A DNA stretch of 64,000 nucleotides from Shewanella pealeana ATCC 700345 (GTDB lineage: Bacteria > Pseudomonadota > Gammaproteobacteria > Enterobacterales > Shewanellaceae). Shown piece after piece: positions 7,835-18,197 of this stretch (its first letter is position 1; the number at the start of each line of letters is the position of its first letter). A program made the translations under genes and the position numbers. The DNA lies in the NCBI RefSeq assembly GCF_000018285.1, contig NC_009901.1, positions 309,001 to 373,000 on the forward strand, in the 5' to 3' direction. Under the pieces are notes generated by a model. It was given only the letters and a program-made list of their open reading frames with translations. It was not told the origin of the DNA and searched no databases.

Positions 7835-9895
7835 TTATTCGACAGCTTGGCCTAAAACATAGTGATTAAACCACTGCTGATCCCACTCCATCTTGGCCTT
7901 GCGATGTTGGTACTTACTTAGGCCATGGCCTTCACCGGGATACACTACTAATTCGACAGGCACGTTGAGGTAGTGGTGCAGCGCGCGATATAGACCTTGA
8001 GCATGACCCACAGGTACGCGCTGATCGCCTTCACCTATATGGATTAAGGTCGGGGTCTTAATCTTATTGGCATAGGTTAGCGATGAGCCATGGTCATAGG
8101 CCTCAGGCTTTTCCCAAGGTAGGCCTTCCATAAAGTTGACTACATGCCCCGGTGTATCTTCAAGCATCCACTGTAGACGTTGATCGAACACGCCAGCACC
8201 AGAGCTTGCCGCCTTGAAACGGTTATTGGTGCTGATGAGTGCGTTGGTGAGGTAGCCACCATTACTCCAGCCCATCACTGCCATCTTGTCACCATCGACG
8301 ATGCCATCAGCGATCAATTGATCCACACCAGCCATGATATCTTTGACTTCGATATCGTGTTCACGACCGACAAGATCGGTTAAGAACTTATCACCATAGC
8401 CCGTAGAACCTCGATAGTTAGGTGATAGCAGGGCCCAGCCGTTGGCGGTAAAAGTCGAACGACCGTAAGATCTATGCTGCAGTGCATAAGGGGTGGCCGA
8501 GGTGGGGCCGCCATGAATTTGTACGATCAATGGCAGTGGACCGTCTTCCTTCTTATAGCCAGCAGGCAGATCTAAAATCCCTTCGACCACGGCACCATCT
8601 GGCGCAGTCCATTTAACGATAGACACTTGTGGTAGCTTCCAGCTATCGACCTGAGGATTGATATTAGTCAGGCGCTTTGCTTTAGCGCGGCTGCTATTGG
8701 CGTCGGCGATAAACAGATCCGAGAAATGATCTAAGCCGTTGTGGCTAAAAGCAACTGACTTACCATTTTGGCTAAAGCTATAACTGCCTATGACCATGTC
8801 ACCGGGGATCACGGCGCGAGTATCGCCTTGTTCGCCATCATCTATTTCAGTGCAGAATAGCTTTACGCGACCATAATCGGCGCCGCGATAGCAGAGTTCA
8901 TCACTGTTTGGGCGCCAAGTCAGATCGCTGGCCGTGAGGGTGACATCGCCGGGGCGTGATACTTCCAACGATGGCTTGTCGGTTGATTTAGCGTTAGCGA
9001 TAAATAGCTGGCCGGGATGGCCGTCAAAGTCAATTCTAAAGGCTAGCTCAGTGTTGTTCTCTTGCCAAGCAAGCCCGAGCAGCCAGCCGTAAGCTGAGGG
9101 GGCATTATCACGCCACTGAGTATCTGCTAACACGCTGTTTTGTTTGGTTTTGGTATCGAAAATCTCAACGTATGACCAACCTTCTAAAAAGACCAGTTCG
9201 TTGTCTGTGGTGGTGATACGAGCTATCTTGCTGCCATCTTGGCTGACCTTAAACTCCCAAACGACTTTGTCATCATCGAGGAGTAACTTTTGCTTAAAAT
9301 GCTCGAGATCGAGTTGATATAGCGGATTGGTTTTTTGCTCGCCATGGCCATATTTCGGCGCACTGTGGCTGGTGCGCATCGACGCCCATTGATCTGTGTC
9401 GGTTGTGGTTTTAGTGGCTAAGAAATACAAGCTTTTGCCATCATGGCTAAGTTCGAATCCTGCCACGCCTTCCGCTTCTTTGGTCATAGGTTGACTGTCG
9501 CCGCTGCTGACTGACAGGCGAAACACCTGAGTCTTACCGTTGAAAGGCGCCTTTGCTCCTTCCTGCTTTATTTTGCCGAGATAGTAAACATACTCGCCAT
9601 CAGGACTCCACTGGGGGCTTGATTCGCTCTCGTTGGTGAAAGTCATGCGTTTTGATTGGCGAGATTTGGTATCTAGCAGCCATAAATCACGTTGGCTCTT
9701 ATCGAGCTCCTTGTCCCATCGAGACTCTAACCAAACCGCGTGTTTACCATTAGGGCTCAAAGTTACCGAGCCCATGTTACCGATATCGAAAAAGTCATCT
9801 ATGGTGATATCGTGAGTTCTGTCTGCCGCCATGGCGGAAAAGCTGCTGCCTATCAGCGCGGCAGCGAGCAGAGAAAGCTTGTGTGCTTGCTTCAT
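7835..9895 (-). CDS. periplasmic S9-family prolyl oligopeptidase
   Basis: A 686-residue serine peptidase of the prolyl oligopeptidase family (acylaminoacyl/dipeptidyl peptidase branch). A signal peptide (cut after SAMA, about residue 23) places it in the periplasm. Residues 30-420 have the repeated Trp/Asp-rich strands of a beta-propeller (for example NGKHAVWLESRWD and WSPDGEYVYYLGK). The alpha/beta-hydrolase domain follows. The triad is S544 in GWSNGGY, D624 in GEGDQRVP and H657 in GEGHGLS, all intact. It probably degrades short peptides. It is monocistronic with its own terminator. Confidence 0.9.
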   Translation of the reverse strand: MKQAHKLSLLAAALIGSSFSAMAADRTHDITIDDFFDIGNMGSVTLSPNGKHAVWLESRWDKELDKSQRDLWLLDTKSRQSKRMTFTNESESSPQWSPDGEYVYYLGKIKQEGAKAPFNGKTQVFRLSVSSGDSQPMTKEAEGVAGFELSHDGKSLYFLATKTTTDTDQWASMRTSHSAPKYGHGEQKTNPLYQLDLEHFKQKLLLDDDKVVWEFKVSQDGSKIARITTTDNELVFLEGWSYVEIFDTKTKQNSVLADTQWRDNAPSAYGWLLGLAWQENNTELAFRIDFDGHPGQLFIANAKSTDKPSLEVSRPGDVTLTASDLTWRPNSDELCYRGADYGRVKLFCTEIDDGEQGDTRAVIPGDMVIGSYSFSQNGKSVAFSHNGLDHFSDLFIADANSSRAKAKRLTNINPQVDSWKLPQVSIVKWTAPDGAVVEGILDLPAGYKKEDGPLPLIVQIHGGPTSATPYALQHRSYGRSTFTANGWALLSPNYRGSTGYGDKFLTDLVGREHDIEVKDIMAGVDQLIADGIVDGDKMAVMGWSNGGYLTNALISTNNRFKAASSGAGVFDQRLQWMLEDTPGHVVNFMEGLPWEKPEAYDHGSSLTYANKIKTPTLIHIGEGDQRVPVGHAQGLYRALHHYLNVPVELVVYPGEGHGLSKYQHRKAKMEWDQQWFNHYVLGQAVE

Positions 9896-10052
9896 GTATT
9901 AATTCCTACCCTTCAATAAGTTAACTGTTATTTATTATTTTATTTATATGGTTTTTAAAACCAGGGTTAATACACTAGCGCAACTTTTACGCAGTTGGCT
10001 ATGAAAATTACGCTAGTTTAGATTTTCTTTATGATGAATCAAATGGATGGGG

Positions 10053-10958
10053 TTATGGGCGATTCAGGTCTTTATTTTGCTTTTCTTCCTGCATCAATTG
10101 ATGCAAGTAGGCTATCTCTTCTGAGCTGAGTAGCTGCTGACTGGCAGGCATAGGCTTTCTTTGGGGCTGCTGCTGGGCAAGCTTGCCACGTAAATAGGCG
10201 GCTCGAGTGATCTGATTGAGGCCGTAGATTGCTAATATGTACACGGTTAATAGCATGGTCAGCCTCGTTGTGGCTTGATTGACCATAATGGCTTGATCGC
10301 CTAGATAAAATGGCAAAATGATAAGTACAGCCCTGATAAGCCAGTTGCTCATGAGCGCTAAGGTTAGCACCAGTAGCCAGCGAAACTTGATGTCTTTCAG
10401 GCTATCTTGGTGCAAGCGAGAGGCTCGGCCTGGATAGCGGCTTAGCATTTTAATGATGTAGTAAAAATAGAGCCCCGTTTGGATAAAGAGTAGTGCGGGT
10501 AGCAGCATGGCTAGCAGGCTTAAATCTGTGGCTTCAGTTGGCTGAGAAAGCCCTATGCCAGTCCCGTGATTATCGAATAATAGGCGATAGACTATAGCAA
10601 TAATGACTAGAACAGCGATGAAGAGTGCTGGATAAAAGTGACGCGAAAAACCAATGGCTTGTTCGATGTCATTTAGGCTGCGGTCGCAGTAGAGATAGAG
10701 CAACGGCATCACAAGGAAGTAAACAGGGATGATTAGGGTGAATACTAGGTGGATAGGCGCGGGAGCATTGTTACTGGTCAGTAGGCCTGTAAAAAAATAC
10801 AGCGCCATAAGACTGAAAATATTTGCGAGGATCTTATGGTTACCATTTTTTTCACTGTAGATATAGCGGATATACAAGCCTAGGCCTAGACAGTGAATAC
10901 CGCCAAGCAATGAGAGCCACCAATAACTTTCAGAGAAAAACTCGCTAAATTCATTCAT
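10053..10958 (-). CDS. seven-helix membrane protein resembling the sensor half of 7TM-AraC regulators, no HTH domain
   Basis: A 301-residue protein with seven hydrophobic helices between residues 12 and 250. The helices are followed by a cytosolic tail ending with LLSSEEIAYLHQLMQEEK and six more residues before the stop. In 7TM AraC-family regulators such a linker leads directly into the two helix-turn-helix motifs; here the frame stops at that junction. The 157 bases beyond the stop hold no helix-turn-helix coding in any frame that I could find. It is either a deletion remnant or a protein now working without DNA binding. The start has only GAG as ribosome site. Confidence 0.6.
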   Translation of the reverse strand: MNEFSEFFSESYWWLSLLGGIHCLGLGLYIRYIYSEKNGNHKILANIFSLMALYFFTGLLTSNNAPAPIHLVFTLIIPVYFLVMPLLYLYCDRSLNDIEQAIGFSRHFYPALFIAVLVIIAIVYRLLFDNHGTGIGLSQPTEATDLSLLAMLLPALLFIQTGLYFYYIIKMLSRYPGRASRLHQDSLKDIKFRWLLVLTLALMSNWLIRAVLIILPFYLGDQAIMVNQATTRLTMLLTVYILAIYGLNQITRAAYLRGKLAQQQPQRKPMPASQQLLSSEEIAYLHQLMQEEKQNKDLNRP

Positions 10959-11107
10959 GCTAAACTCATTTCAACGTATTGCTCACCCAGATGCAAGTGC
11001 TGAATATTTAAACATGTTCAATTGATAGCAATATCTTATGCTAGCTCCTGCTATCTGTCGCTAAGGCCTGCTACTAGACTATTTCATTGGTGCGATTAAG
11101 TTAAAAC

Positions 11108-13765
11108 TTAACTCGCTAGTTTGGAGACAGAGTTAAGCTTATGCAGCAAGGCTTCCTTTTTAAAGGGTTTTGCTAGGTAGTCATCCATGCCTGATTGGTA
11201 GCACTTTTCAATATCTTGATCGAGTACGCTCGCCGTTAAGGCTATGATTGGTAGGCGTTGCTGAGAGTTTTGACTCTCCCATTCTCTGATTTTTTCAGTT
11301 GCCGTGAAGCCATCCATAACGGGCATCATGCAGTCCATTAATATGGCGTGAAAAGCTTCACCTGCACTGATGAAGTCATAGGCTTCTTGGCCATTGTTGG
11401 CGATAATAAAATCGAAGCCGGCTTGTTTGACTAGTAAAGAGGCCACTTTTTGGTTTACTAAGTTGTCTTCCACTATCAATATTACAATGTTAACTTTTTC
11501 AAGTTCTTCTGCGGGCTTATCAGTATTAATGACATTTTTTGAATCTTGCTTACGTCTTAAATTACGGCTTTCTAATCCATTATGTAGTGCATTTTTGAAG
11601 CGATTACCTAGCAGTGGCAGAGTAACGCTGGCATCCATATGATCTAATACGCGCTTCTCTGTGGGGGTATTGATTGCAATCGTAAAAATATCTTTCTGCT
11701 TTAGCTGTTCAGGTAAGCTTGCAATGGCACCTCTCGTTGATGAAAAGCTATCAACAAATAAGAGGTCAAATGTTTGTTTATCTTGTAGTAAGTCGAAGCA
11801 AGATTGGTAATGAAAATTGAGATTAAAACCGTGTTGCTGGCATTCTCTGCGAAGCCGCTCGCTAAGATCTGAGTTATTAGAAATAAGCGCAGCCGTTAAG
11901 CCTTCAAATTGAGTTGACTTAGGTTTTTCCTTGGCGATAATTTGAGATCTCAGCTTAATGGAGAAACAGCAGCCTTGCCCTTTAACTGAATTAATGCTGA
12001 TCTCGCCTCCCATCAGTTCAACCAACTGCTTACAAATTGCAAGGCCAAGGCCGGTACCGCCAAACTCTCTGGTGGTTGTGTCATCTTCTTGGGTGAATGG
12101 AGAGAAAATATATTGCTGTTTTTCTTTTGCGATACCAATGCCGCTATCGTAAATACTAATAATCATATCGCAATAATCAGCGGTATTTTTGCTAGATACC
12201 ACCACCCTTATGCCTCCTTCATGGGTAAATTTCACCGCATTAGAGAGTAAGTTCATTAGTACTTGACGCATTCGATGTTCATCGAGGGAGATAAGGTAAG
12301 GGGTGTCGCTATCAATCTCGACCGCTAATGTGAGGCTTTTCTCAGTAACCTTTGCCAGAATCATGGTTAAGGTGTCGTAAACCACCTCGCTAATGTCTGT
12401 GTCGGTATTGATGATGGATAGGTTGCCTGACTCTATTTTTGAGAGATCGAGAATATCATTAATTAAAAGCAGCAGAGTCTGTGACGAAGTCTCAATGGTT
12501 TGCAGGTATTCATTCTGGATTGCAGTCAATTTGGTGTCTGCCATGATGTCAGACATACCAATAATGCCGTTGAGCGGTGTTCGTATTTCATGGGACATAT
12601 TGGCTAAAAAAGAACTTTTTGCCTGATTGGCTTTTTCAGCTTCTAATTTTGCGCGTAATATTTTTTTATCGTTGAGGTGACGCTCATTAATGAGGTTGTT
12701 TAACTTGTTGGAGAATAAGCTTAATTCATCCCCACCACTTTCATTGATTTTTTTAGAGTAATCATGGGTTTCTTCAATTTGAGACATGGTTTTTATGACA
12801 TGGCTTAGGTAGTTAATTATCCGCCGATAGAGATTAGCACCTATGGTGGCAATGATAATTAAAGAACCTAAGAGTGCGCCAAAGAACAGCATGATTAATT
12901 GCTTAGATTGGGCTATTTCGCTCTGAATGTTATCGGCGAGCTGGGTGGAAAATGTTGTGACTACATATTGAATTAAATCTAAACGTTGACTAAATGCCGA
13001 CAAGCTTATATTCGGAGAATCGCTCAATGCTTCTTCATTTAAAATATGGCTTCTAAGCTGGTAACTTTGTTCAAAGGCTTTATCTGAAAATGTATTTAAA
13101 AGTAGTGTGATCTGCTCTTGCTTGGCGTTGATATCAATAAAGCGCTCAACATAAAGCTGTTGGCGTTCTGTTACGGTAACTAATTGGCTGAGTAGTTCAG
13201 GATCATTACGGTTCAATAGTAACTGGTTGATTAACCACTTCTCTTCTGTTGACCATAAGGATAGCCATTGTAATTGGTAGAGGATGGCCAATTGCTGATT
13301 TATCTCTTCGGTAACCCCTGAGGGATCTTTTTCTAGTGTCGTTAGCGCTTGAATTTGTAACTCATTGATCCAGGCTGACCAGTCGGCTAAACCTGCTGCA
13401 TCAATATCACTCATTTCTGTTAATGCACTATTGATGCTGTCGAGCCAGGACATCATTTCTTCGGTATTACGGCTTGTAAAAGCGAGTGGTAGTTGTTGTT
13501 CTATTTGGTTAAGTGTCGAGGTAAATGAGGCTGGATCTACTTTTAGATCTTGTTTGAAAAGCTGCTCTCTTGCTTGATTAATTAAACTATTAAGCTGGGC
13601 TAAAGACTCGAGGACACTAACTTTGCTGTTGAGGGTATTTAACGCTTCAACATTCTGGCTCTGCTTCTTTACTGCTAAGCCTGATAAAACGGAGGCAAAA
13701 ATAAGTGGTAATAGCACTAATGCCAACATCCTTATTTTTATTGAAATATTGTTCAATAAGCTCAT
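11108..13765 (-). CDS. hybrid sensor histidine kinase with degenerate and intact receivers
   Basis: An 885-residue membrane kinase. TM1 is at residues 14-30 and TM2 at about 291-313, enclosing a roughly 260-residue, mainly helical periplasmic sensor. HAMP and a coiled coil follow, then HisKA with H392 in [12 protein letters not shown]. The HATPase domain shows [14 protein letters not shown] and GTGLGLAI. A receiver-like segment without the acidic pocket (from [10 protein letters not shown]) comes next, and an intact C-terminal receiver ([22 protein letters not shown]) closes the protein. There is no HPt domain; a free HPt is encoded at 18198-18524. CGGAG five bases before ATG 13763-13765 sets the start; a longer frame to 13831 lacks a ribosome site. 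It is divergent from the PstS-like gene. Confidence 0.9.
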   Translation of the reverse strand: MSLLNNISIKIRMLALVLLPLIFASVLSGLAVKKQSQNVEALNTLNSKVSVLESLAQLNSLINQAREQLFKQDLKVDPASFTSTLNQIEQQLPLAFTSRNTEEMMSWLDSINSALTEMSDIDAAGLADWSAWINELQIQALTTLEKDPSGVTEEINQQLAILYQLQWLSLWSTEEKWLINQLLLNRNDPELLSQLVTVTERQQLYVERFIDINAKQEQITLLLNTFSDKAFEQSYQLRSHILNEEALSDSPNISLSAFSQRLDLIQYVVTTFSTQLADNIQSEIAQSKQLIMLFFGALLGSLIIIATIGANLYRRIINYLSHVIKTMSQIEETHDYSKKINESGGDELSLFSNKLNNLINERHLNDKKILRAKLEAEKANQAKSSFLANMSHEIRTPLNGIIGMSDIMADTKLTAIQNEYLQTIETSSQTLLLLINDILDLSKIESGNLSIINTDTDISEVVYDTLTMILAKVTEKSLTLAVEIDSDTPYLISLDEHRMRQVLMNLLSNAVKFTHEGGIRVVVSSKNTADYCDMIISIYDSGIGIAKEKQQYIFSPFTQEDDTTTREFGGTGLGLAICKQLVELMGGEISINSVKGQGCCFSIKLRSQIIAKEKPKSTQFEGLTAALISNNSDLSERLRRECQQHGFNLNFHYQSCFDLLQDKQTFDLLFVDSFSSTRGAIASLPEQLKQKDIFTIAINTPTEKRVLDHMDASVTLPLLGNRFKNALHNGLESRNLRRKQDSKNVINTDKPAEELEKVNIVILIVEDNLVNQKVASLLVKQAGFDFIIANNGQEAYDFISAGEAFHAILMDCMMPVMDGFTATEKIREWESQNSQQRLPIIALTASVLDQDIEKCYQSGMDDYLAKPFKKEALLHKLNSVSKLAS

Positions 13766-13867
13766 TTCTACTCCGTGAATTGAACAGTTAGCGATATGCT
13801 TGTAGTTTGACTTCGCCTTGACTATATTCATCTTAGTACAAAAACTATCTAGGAATGAGGGTTTTTA

Positions 13868-14368
13868 ATGTTTAAGGGATTAAGCGACCATATAGTTTGG
13901 CGTATCAGTCGCCGACTATTTATCTTACTGATGCTTTTATATATTTCCCCCTCCGCTACAGCTATCGAAGCTAACTCCAACGACGGTGAAGATGTTGAGT
14001 TTGCGATTTTCAGCCTTAATGATGATTTACCCGCGCTGAGTAAAAGCAAAGCGAGAATGCTCTATCGAGGTAAATCGAAGAAAATGTCTGGTAGTTTGAA
14101 AATTGTACTTGTAGATCTACCTGAAGCCTCTATTCATCGCGAAGACTTTTATAAAATGTTACTCGGCAAGTCAGTTTCGCAAATGAATGGTTATTGGGCT
14201 GGACTGGCTTTTTCTGGCAAAGGCCAACCGCCAGAAGAGCTTGATAGCGATGACATTAAACAAATCCTTAAATGGCTAAATGAAAATCCCAATGGTATTG
14301 CGTATGCACCAATTGAAGCGGTACCGGAAGAAGTGAACATATTAATAACCGTGCCACAGGGAGAGTAG
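13868..14368 (+). CDS. small PstS/periplasmic-binding-like exported protein
   Basis: A 166-residue protein. A signal peptide ends near SPSATAIEA. The mature part carries the block FYKMLLGKSVSQMNGYWAG and, later, LNENPNGIAYAP. Both are typical of small PstS-like substrate-binding domains annotated beside two-component sensors. At about 135 residues it is roughly half a normal binding protein, one lobe at most. It is divergent from the hybrid kinase (103 bp between starts) and two bases from the following barrel gene. I infer that it presents a ligand, perhaps phosphate-like, to the kinase sensor domain; the sequence does not prove this. Confidence 0.65.
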   Translation: MFKGLSDHIVWRISRRLFILLMLLYISPSATAIEANSNDGEDVEFAIFSLNDDLPALSKSKARMLYRGKSKKMSGSLKIVLVDLPEASIHREDFYKMLLGKSVSQMNGYWAGLAFSGKGQPPEELDSDDIKQILKWLNENPNGIAYAPIEAVPEEVNILITVPQGE

Positions 14369-14370
14369 CC

Positions 14371-15408
14371 ATGTTATTTCGTCGAGTTTTTTTTATCACA
14401 CTATCATCCCTGCTATGTACGCCTGCAATGGCGAGTATTGAATTGACGGAAAATATACGGTTAGGTGGATTCGGTTCAACCTCCATTAGTCAGAGTGACA
14501 ACCGCACTCCGTTATTCATAAGTCGAGAAATTACCGATGAGACTTGTTATGACTGTGACACCACCTTTGGTTTACAGTTAGATGTGGGCATCGCCGAGGG
14601 ATTTGGGGCATCAGGACAAGTGGTAAAGCGAACTCAGGATAGCTGGAGTGATCCAGAGCTTGAGTGGGCTTATTTATTCTACGAGTTTGATGACTTTGAA
14701 GTGAGGGCTGGTCGTCTACGCTTACCGTTATTTTTAGCTTCTGAATATTACTATGTTGGCCAAGCTTACCCGTGGATAAGGCCGCCTCAAGAAGTTTATG
14801 ACAGCATTCTAGGCTTCACTTTTTATGATGGACTGTCTCTTTCTTGGGATTATGAAATTTCTGATGAACTACAGCTTACGGTTTCCCCATATTATGGATT
14901 TGACCGCCTAAATAAGGTCGAGTTAGGCGAGTTTTTATTACAGTTTGATACCGAATATATGGCGGGGATCTACGTCGATTTGACCGGGTTTAATTACCGC
15001 ATCCATAGCGGTTTTATGCAGGCTAAATATGCTCAGCGTCCTTTTAATACCACACAAAAATTAGATATTTATACCTTAGGTGCCGAGTACAGTTATGAGT
15101 CGTGGCAGTTTATGGCAGAAACTGAGATTGACCGGCTACAGGCCAATTGGTATGCCTCTGTGATTTACGCCTTTGACGACTTATCTCCTTATATTACCTA
15201 TGCGGAAAGCCATCAGCTGCGTAAATCAAAAGGGGTGACGGCTGGGGTTAGGTATGACGTGACTTCCAGTATTTCGTTAAATGCAGAGTATCAGATGATT
15301 TTCTCCCAAGAGGAGGGCAATAGGGCGCAGTTTGTCACCTCTCCTTTAGTGTATGGCGAAAGTGCAGATGTAGACCTGATGACTCTAAGCGTCAGTTTTG
15401 TCTTTTAA
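14371..15408 (+). CDS. outer-membrane beta-barrel protein (porin-like)
   Basis: A 345-residue protein with a signal peptide cut after PAMA (near residue 22). The mature chain alternates hydrophobic and polar residues with frequent aromatic girdle positions and ends in LSVSFVF, a C-terminal aromatic as in outer-membrane barrels. A loop pair CYDC near residue 59 may form a disulphide. AGRLRLPLFLASEYYYVGQ resembles the strand-turn of porin-like proteins seen beside such sensors. GGGAG precedes the ATG. It is co-transcribed with the PstS-like gene and overlaps the next start by one base. Confidence 0.7.
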   Translation: MLFRRVFFITLSSLLCTPAMASIELTENIRLGGFGSTSISQSDNRTPLFISREITDETCYDCDTTFGLQLDVGIAEGFGASGQVVKRTQDSWSDPELEWAYLFYEFDDFEVRAGRLRLPLFLASEYYYVGQAYPWIRPPQEVYDSILGFTFYDGLSLSWDYEISDELQLTVSPYYGFDRLNKVELGEFLLQFDTEYMAGIYVDLTGFNYRIHSGFMQAKYAQRPFNTTQKLDIYTLGAEYSYESWQFMAETEIDRLQANWYASVIYAFDDLSPYITYAESHQLRKSKGVTAGVRYDVTSSISLNAEYQMIFSQEEGNRAQFVTSPLVYGESADVDLMTLSVSFVF

Positions 15409-15668
15409 TGATGGATAACATTCTATTTTGGCTTGGTTTTTATATAGCGATGTTGATTGCTTCAATTGCAATAGGCTATAGCAAAGGCAATATCGTTGCC
15501 GGAGCATTGTTAGGCTATGTGCTGGGGCCTATAGGGGTATTGCTATTGCTGCTGAGTAAAGATAGGAAAATGCTATCCTGTCCTGAATGTAGCGCTAAAA
15601 TACATCGCCATTCGTATATCTGCCCTCGGTGCCAGCAAAAAGTATTGCATCGGTTTGAGCTAAAATAG
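15408..15668 (+). CDS. small membrane protein with C-terminal zinc-ribbon
   Basis: An 86-residue protein with two hydrophobic helices (residues 5-23 and 30-50). A rubredoxin-like zinc-ribbon follows, with CPECSAKIHRHSYICPRC giving four Cys in two CxxC pairs. The start overlaps the barrel stop (TAATG); ATG 15411 is an equal alternative. It is the last gene of the three-gene plus-strand operon. Proteins of this layout have no assigned role. It converges with the barrel gene at 15686-16690. Confidence 0.7.
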   Translation: MMDNILFWLGFYIAMLIASIAIGYSKGNIVAGALLGYVLGPIGVLLLLLSKDRKMLSCPECSAKIHRHSYICPRCQQKVLHRFELK

Positions 15669-15685
15669 CAACTGATCTTGTTGTT

Positions 15686-16690
15686 TTAGAATTTAAATGA
15701 GTAACTTATGCTGATTGAGCCGTCTTTAAAGCGTCCAGTCTCTGGACCTCTGTCTGCACTATTCCAGCGATTACCTGAATAATTATTATATTGAATGGTG
15801 ATGGTGCCTGGATGCCAATCGAAATAGCCGAAGCCGTAGGTAAAGTCCGGGTTCCAAGGTTGTTTCTGTTCACTGTCAAAGTAATAAAATGCGGTCGCAT
15901 TGACGTACCAATTGCCTACTATTGAATATTTGCAGCCTAGGCTAACGGTTTGGTGGTGGTTTTTATATTCAACACTTGGGAGATCAAAATACTCGGGGGT
16001 GTAGTTGTAATCTAATTGGCAGCCCATTGCGCCGTCATCTGTAAAAGATAACCAGTCTATAAAAGGTTTAGTGATTGGAAACTTCCAACCTAGAGACCAG
16101 GTTCCTTGAGAGAACTCGGTATGTTTAACCTCTGATTCTGGGTTGAATCGATTTCCGCCATAATTTGAATAGAGCAAACTAAAAGTATAGGGACGCCAGT
16201 CACTGTAGCCAAATACATAGGTAAAGTCTGGGTTCCAAGCTTGCTGTAAGTCGCTATCGAAATAGTGATAGGCGGTTGCAGAAATAAACCAGTTGCCAAT
16301 AATGCTGTGCTTTACAGATAGGCTGGCTGTTAGGTTTTGGTTACTGGGTCCGGTCGTTGCGTTAGCGGGCAGGGTCGCTGGCGTTTCGACTAATGGGTAA
16401 CCTAGGTTGACACTGGCGCTCCAACGTTTATACCAAGGGGTATCTTGATCCCATTGCTCAAGCGAGAGGGCAAATGAACTGCTGATCCCCTTCCAAATGA
16501 GATCGGATTCTGTCTCTTTTGTCGTTTTCGAGCTGCTTTCGTCACTGCTAATTTCAGGCGATAATACTGGTTTTGGCGCATGTTTAGCCATCTGAGTCTG
16601 GTGGTCCGTTGCCAGACACTTGAAAGTCATCAGAGTTAACATGGCTGAATATAAGGTGTACTTAACTGTCCCTGTAAAACTTGTTATCAA
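15686..16690 (-). CDS. outer-membrane beta-barrel with internal duplication
   Basis: A 334-residue exported protein. After a signal peptide and a Ser/Thr/Glu-rich linker (about 30-65), two homologous halves follow. Each contains IxGNW, then YFDS, then W-NPDFTY-FGY-DW and later GGNR or SGNR. The C-terminus SISYSFKF fits an outer-membrane barrel. As the last gene of the polysaccharide locus it may be the export pore or a surface anchor for the product; this is inference from position. The start is TTG (16688-16690) with AGGGA about seven bases upstream. Confidence 0.6.
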   Translation of the reverse strand: MITSFTGTVKYTLYSAMLTLMTFKCLATDHQTQMAKHAPKPVLSPEISSDESSSKTTKETESDLIWKGISSSFALSLEQWDQDTPWYKRWSASVNLGYPLVETPATLPANATTGPSNQNLTASLSVKHSIIGNWFISATAYHYFDSDLQQAWNPDFTYVFGYSDWRPYTFSLLYSNYGGNRFNPESEVKHTEFSQGTWSLGWKFPITKPFIDWLSFTDDGAMGCQLDYNYTPEYFDLPSVEYKNHHQTVSLGCKYSIVGNWYVNATAFYYFDSEQKQPWNPDFTYGFGYFDWHPGTITIQYNNYSGNRWNSADRGPETGRFKDGSISISYSFKF

Positions 16691-16723
16691 TGCTTTTCCC
16701 TTTTGAATAAATCCTTAATAGCC

Positions 16724-18178
16724 TTAGTGCGTTGCTAATCTAGCCTTGATTTGAGCTTGTAAAGTATCATTTGATAAAGGTTCCAATATGGGCCGTCTAT
16801 TTCGAGACTTGTACCAAAGGCTAACCAAAATCAAAGAGTTAGTATTTATATTGTAGGCGGTATTTGTTTTGCCATCGGCATAAAGACCAGTAGGAATAAC
16901 TGAATGTCTGGTGCTATTGCTTACTACAAGTTGTGCAAGTTGCTGGCTATAGGGCTCGCTAAAGATGACGCTCATAGCAAAGGCAGCTTTGTTACTAAAG
17001 GTTTGGCTGTAGCTAATGGGTTTTCCTGAATGAGACACACTTTTCCAAGCTGCACCTTGATAAATAATGTTGTTATAGAGAAACCAAGGGGATCTGTTTA
17101 ATGCGTCTTCGGCGTATGCGCTTAACTTGTTATTGCTTTCAGCATCAAGCTTGTGCAGCTGATAAATTTGTTTAAGTTGATTCCAACAGGCATTTTTATG
17201 CCCTACTTCAATGGCATGAAGCAGGTAAGGGTCTAAGGTGAAAAAGGGCAGATTTCTCCTATCAACTAGCAATGAAATACCGTCTACTTTGACGCTTTCG
17301 AGGTCATCGCAATTATAGGCAGCTTCAACATCTAAGCCTGCCAGTTGATATCCAGTGGCAGCATATTGTAGATAGCCTAGACGTCCTTCCTGACGAAAAT
17401 ACTCTTTTCTGGAAGTCAGTTTTGTGCCGTATAAGTTACCATTTTTTGTTGCACGTTCTAACTGCCAGCTATCTTGTAGCTGGCTGACTTTTTCGGTGAA
17501 CTGGGGTTTATGTTGTTTGAGTATTTCAAGCCAAATATACAGGCGACCTAAATCCAATGCAGACCAGCCATTGCCATTTGATGGGGTTTGGCTTAGACGG
17601 CCGGAGGGGAGCGCGCTGCGAGTGTTATACTGACGATTTGGCAAAATGTCTTTGTATAATGGCAGTTGTGCTAGGGTGGCGAGTATCTTTTCAAGGCGGA
17701 AATGAGTTTGTTGTTGAGTGGTAATTTCAAGTGCTTCGAGTGCTAGCAGTCCTGCAATCGCACTGGCAACATCCCACATGGTTGCATGACTATAACCTTG
17801 AACTGAATCTATGAGCCCTGTGTCGGCATTCCAATTTTTATCGAAGTACATTTTTGCTTTATTTATAAGTAATTCATCGTGGCGTGTTAGTGGTATCACT
17901 TTAGGGGGCACAGTTTGGTTTGTTTCGGCCTTGTTGACCGTACTCACAGCGAACGATGGGACTTGATGCCGAGTTTCTGTCTGTTTTTGTGGGATAACCG
18001 CTCGGCGCTGAAAATGAATTTTTTCGGGGACCTCGATGCTTTCGCTGTGCTGAATGTTACGCGAGATTGATTGTGATTGTATTTCTGGGGCCGATGGCGA
18101 GCCTTCGGCGGCGCAACTAAGCGCGCTAAAAAGAAATAACCAAGTTAGACAATACCTAAGCAAGTAAGGTTTGGTCAT
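16724..18178 (-). CDS. DUF3131 protein, exported (paralogue 1)
   Basis: A 484-residue protein with a signal peptide (cut near SCAAEG), a polar linker to about residue 95, and a DUF3131 domain. Shared landmarks of the four DUF3131 proteins here are YFDKNWNADTGLIDSVQGY, MWDVASAIAG, NGWSALDLGRLYIWL and EGRLGYLQYAATGY. The repeated helices with conserved aromatic and acidic residues suggest an alpha/alpha-barrel like that of glycoside hydrolases, but catalysis is unproven. It is the most diverged copy. It follows the HPt gene by 19 bases and precedes the duplicated barrel by 33. Confidence 0.75.
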   Translation of the reverse strand: MTKPYLLRYCLTWLFLFSALSCAAEGSPSAPEIQSQSISRNIQHSESIEVPEKIHFQRRAVIPQKQTETRHQVPSFAVSTVNKAETNQTVPPKVIPLTRHDELLINKAKMYFDKNWNADTGLIDSVQGYSHATMWDVASAIAGLLALEALEITTQQQTHFRLEKILATLAQLPLYKDILPNRQYNTRSALPSGRLSQTPSNGNGWSALDLGRLYIWLEILKQHKPQFTEKVSQLQDSWQLERATKNGNLYGTKLTSRKEYFRQEGRLGYLQYAATGYQLAGLDVEAAYNCDDLESVKVDGISLLVDRRNLPFFTLDPYLLHAIEVGHKNACWNQLKQIYQLHKLDAESNNKLSAYAEDALNRSPWFLYNNIIYQGAAWKSVSHSGKPISYSQTFSNKAAFAMSVIFSEPYSQQLAQLVVSNSTRHSVIPTGLYADGKTNTAYNINTNSLILVSLWYKSRNRRPILEPLSNDTLQAQIKARLATH

Positions 18179-18197
18179 TGCCTCATTGAACCGCTAT

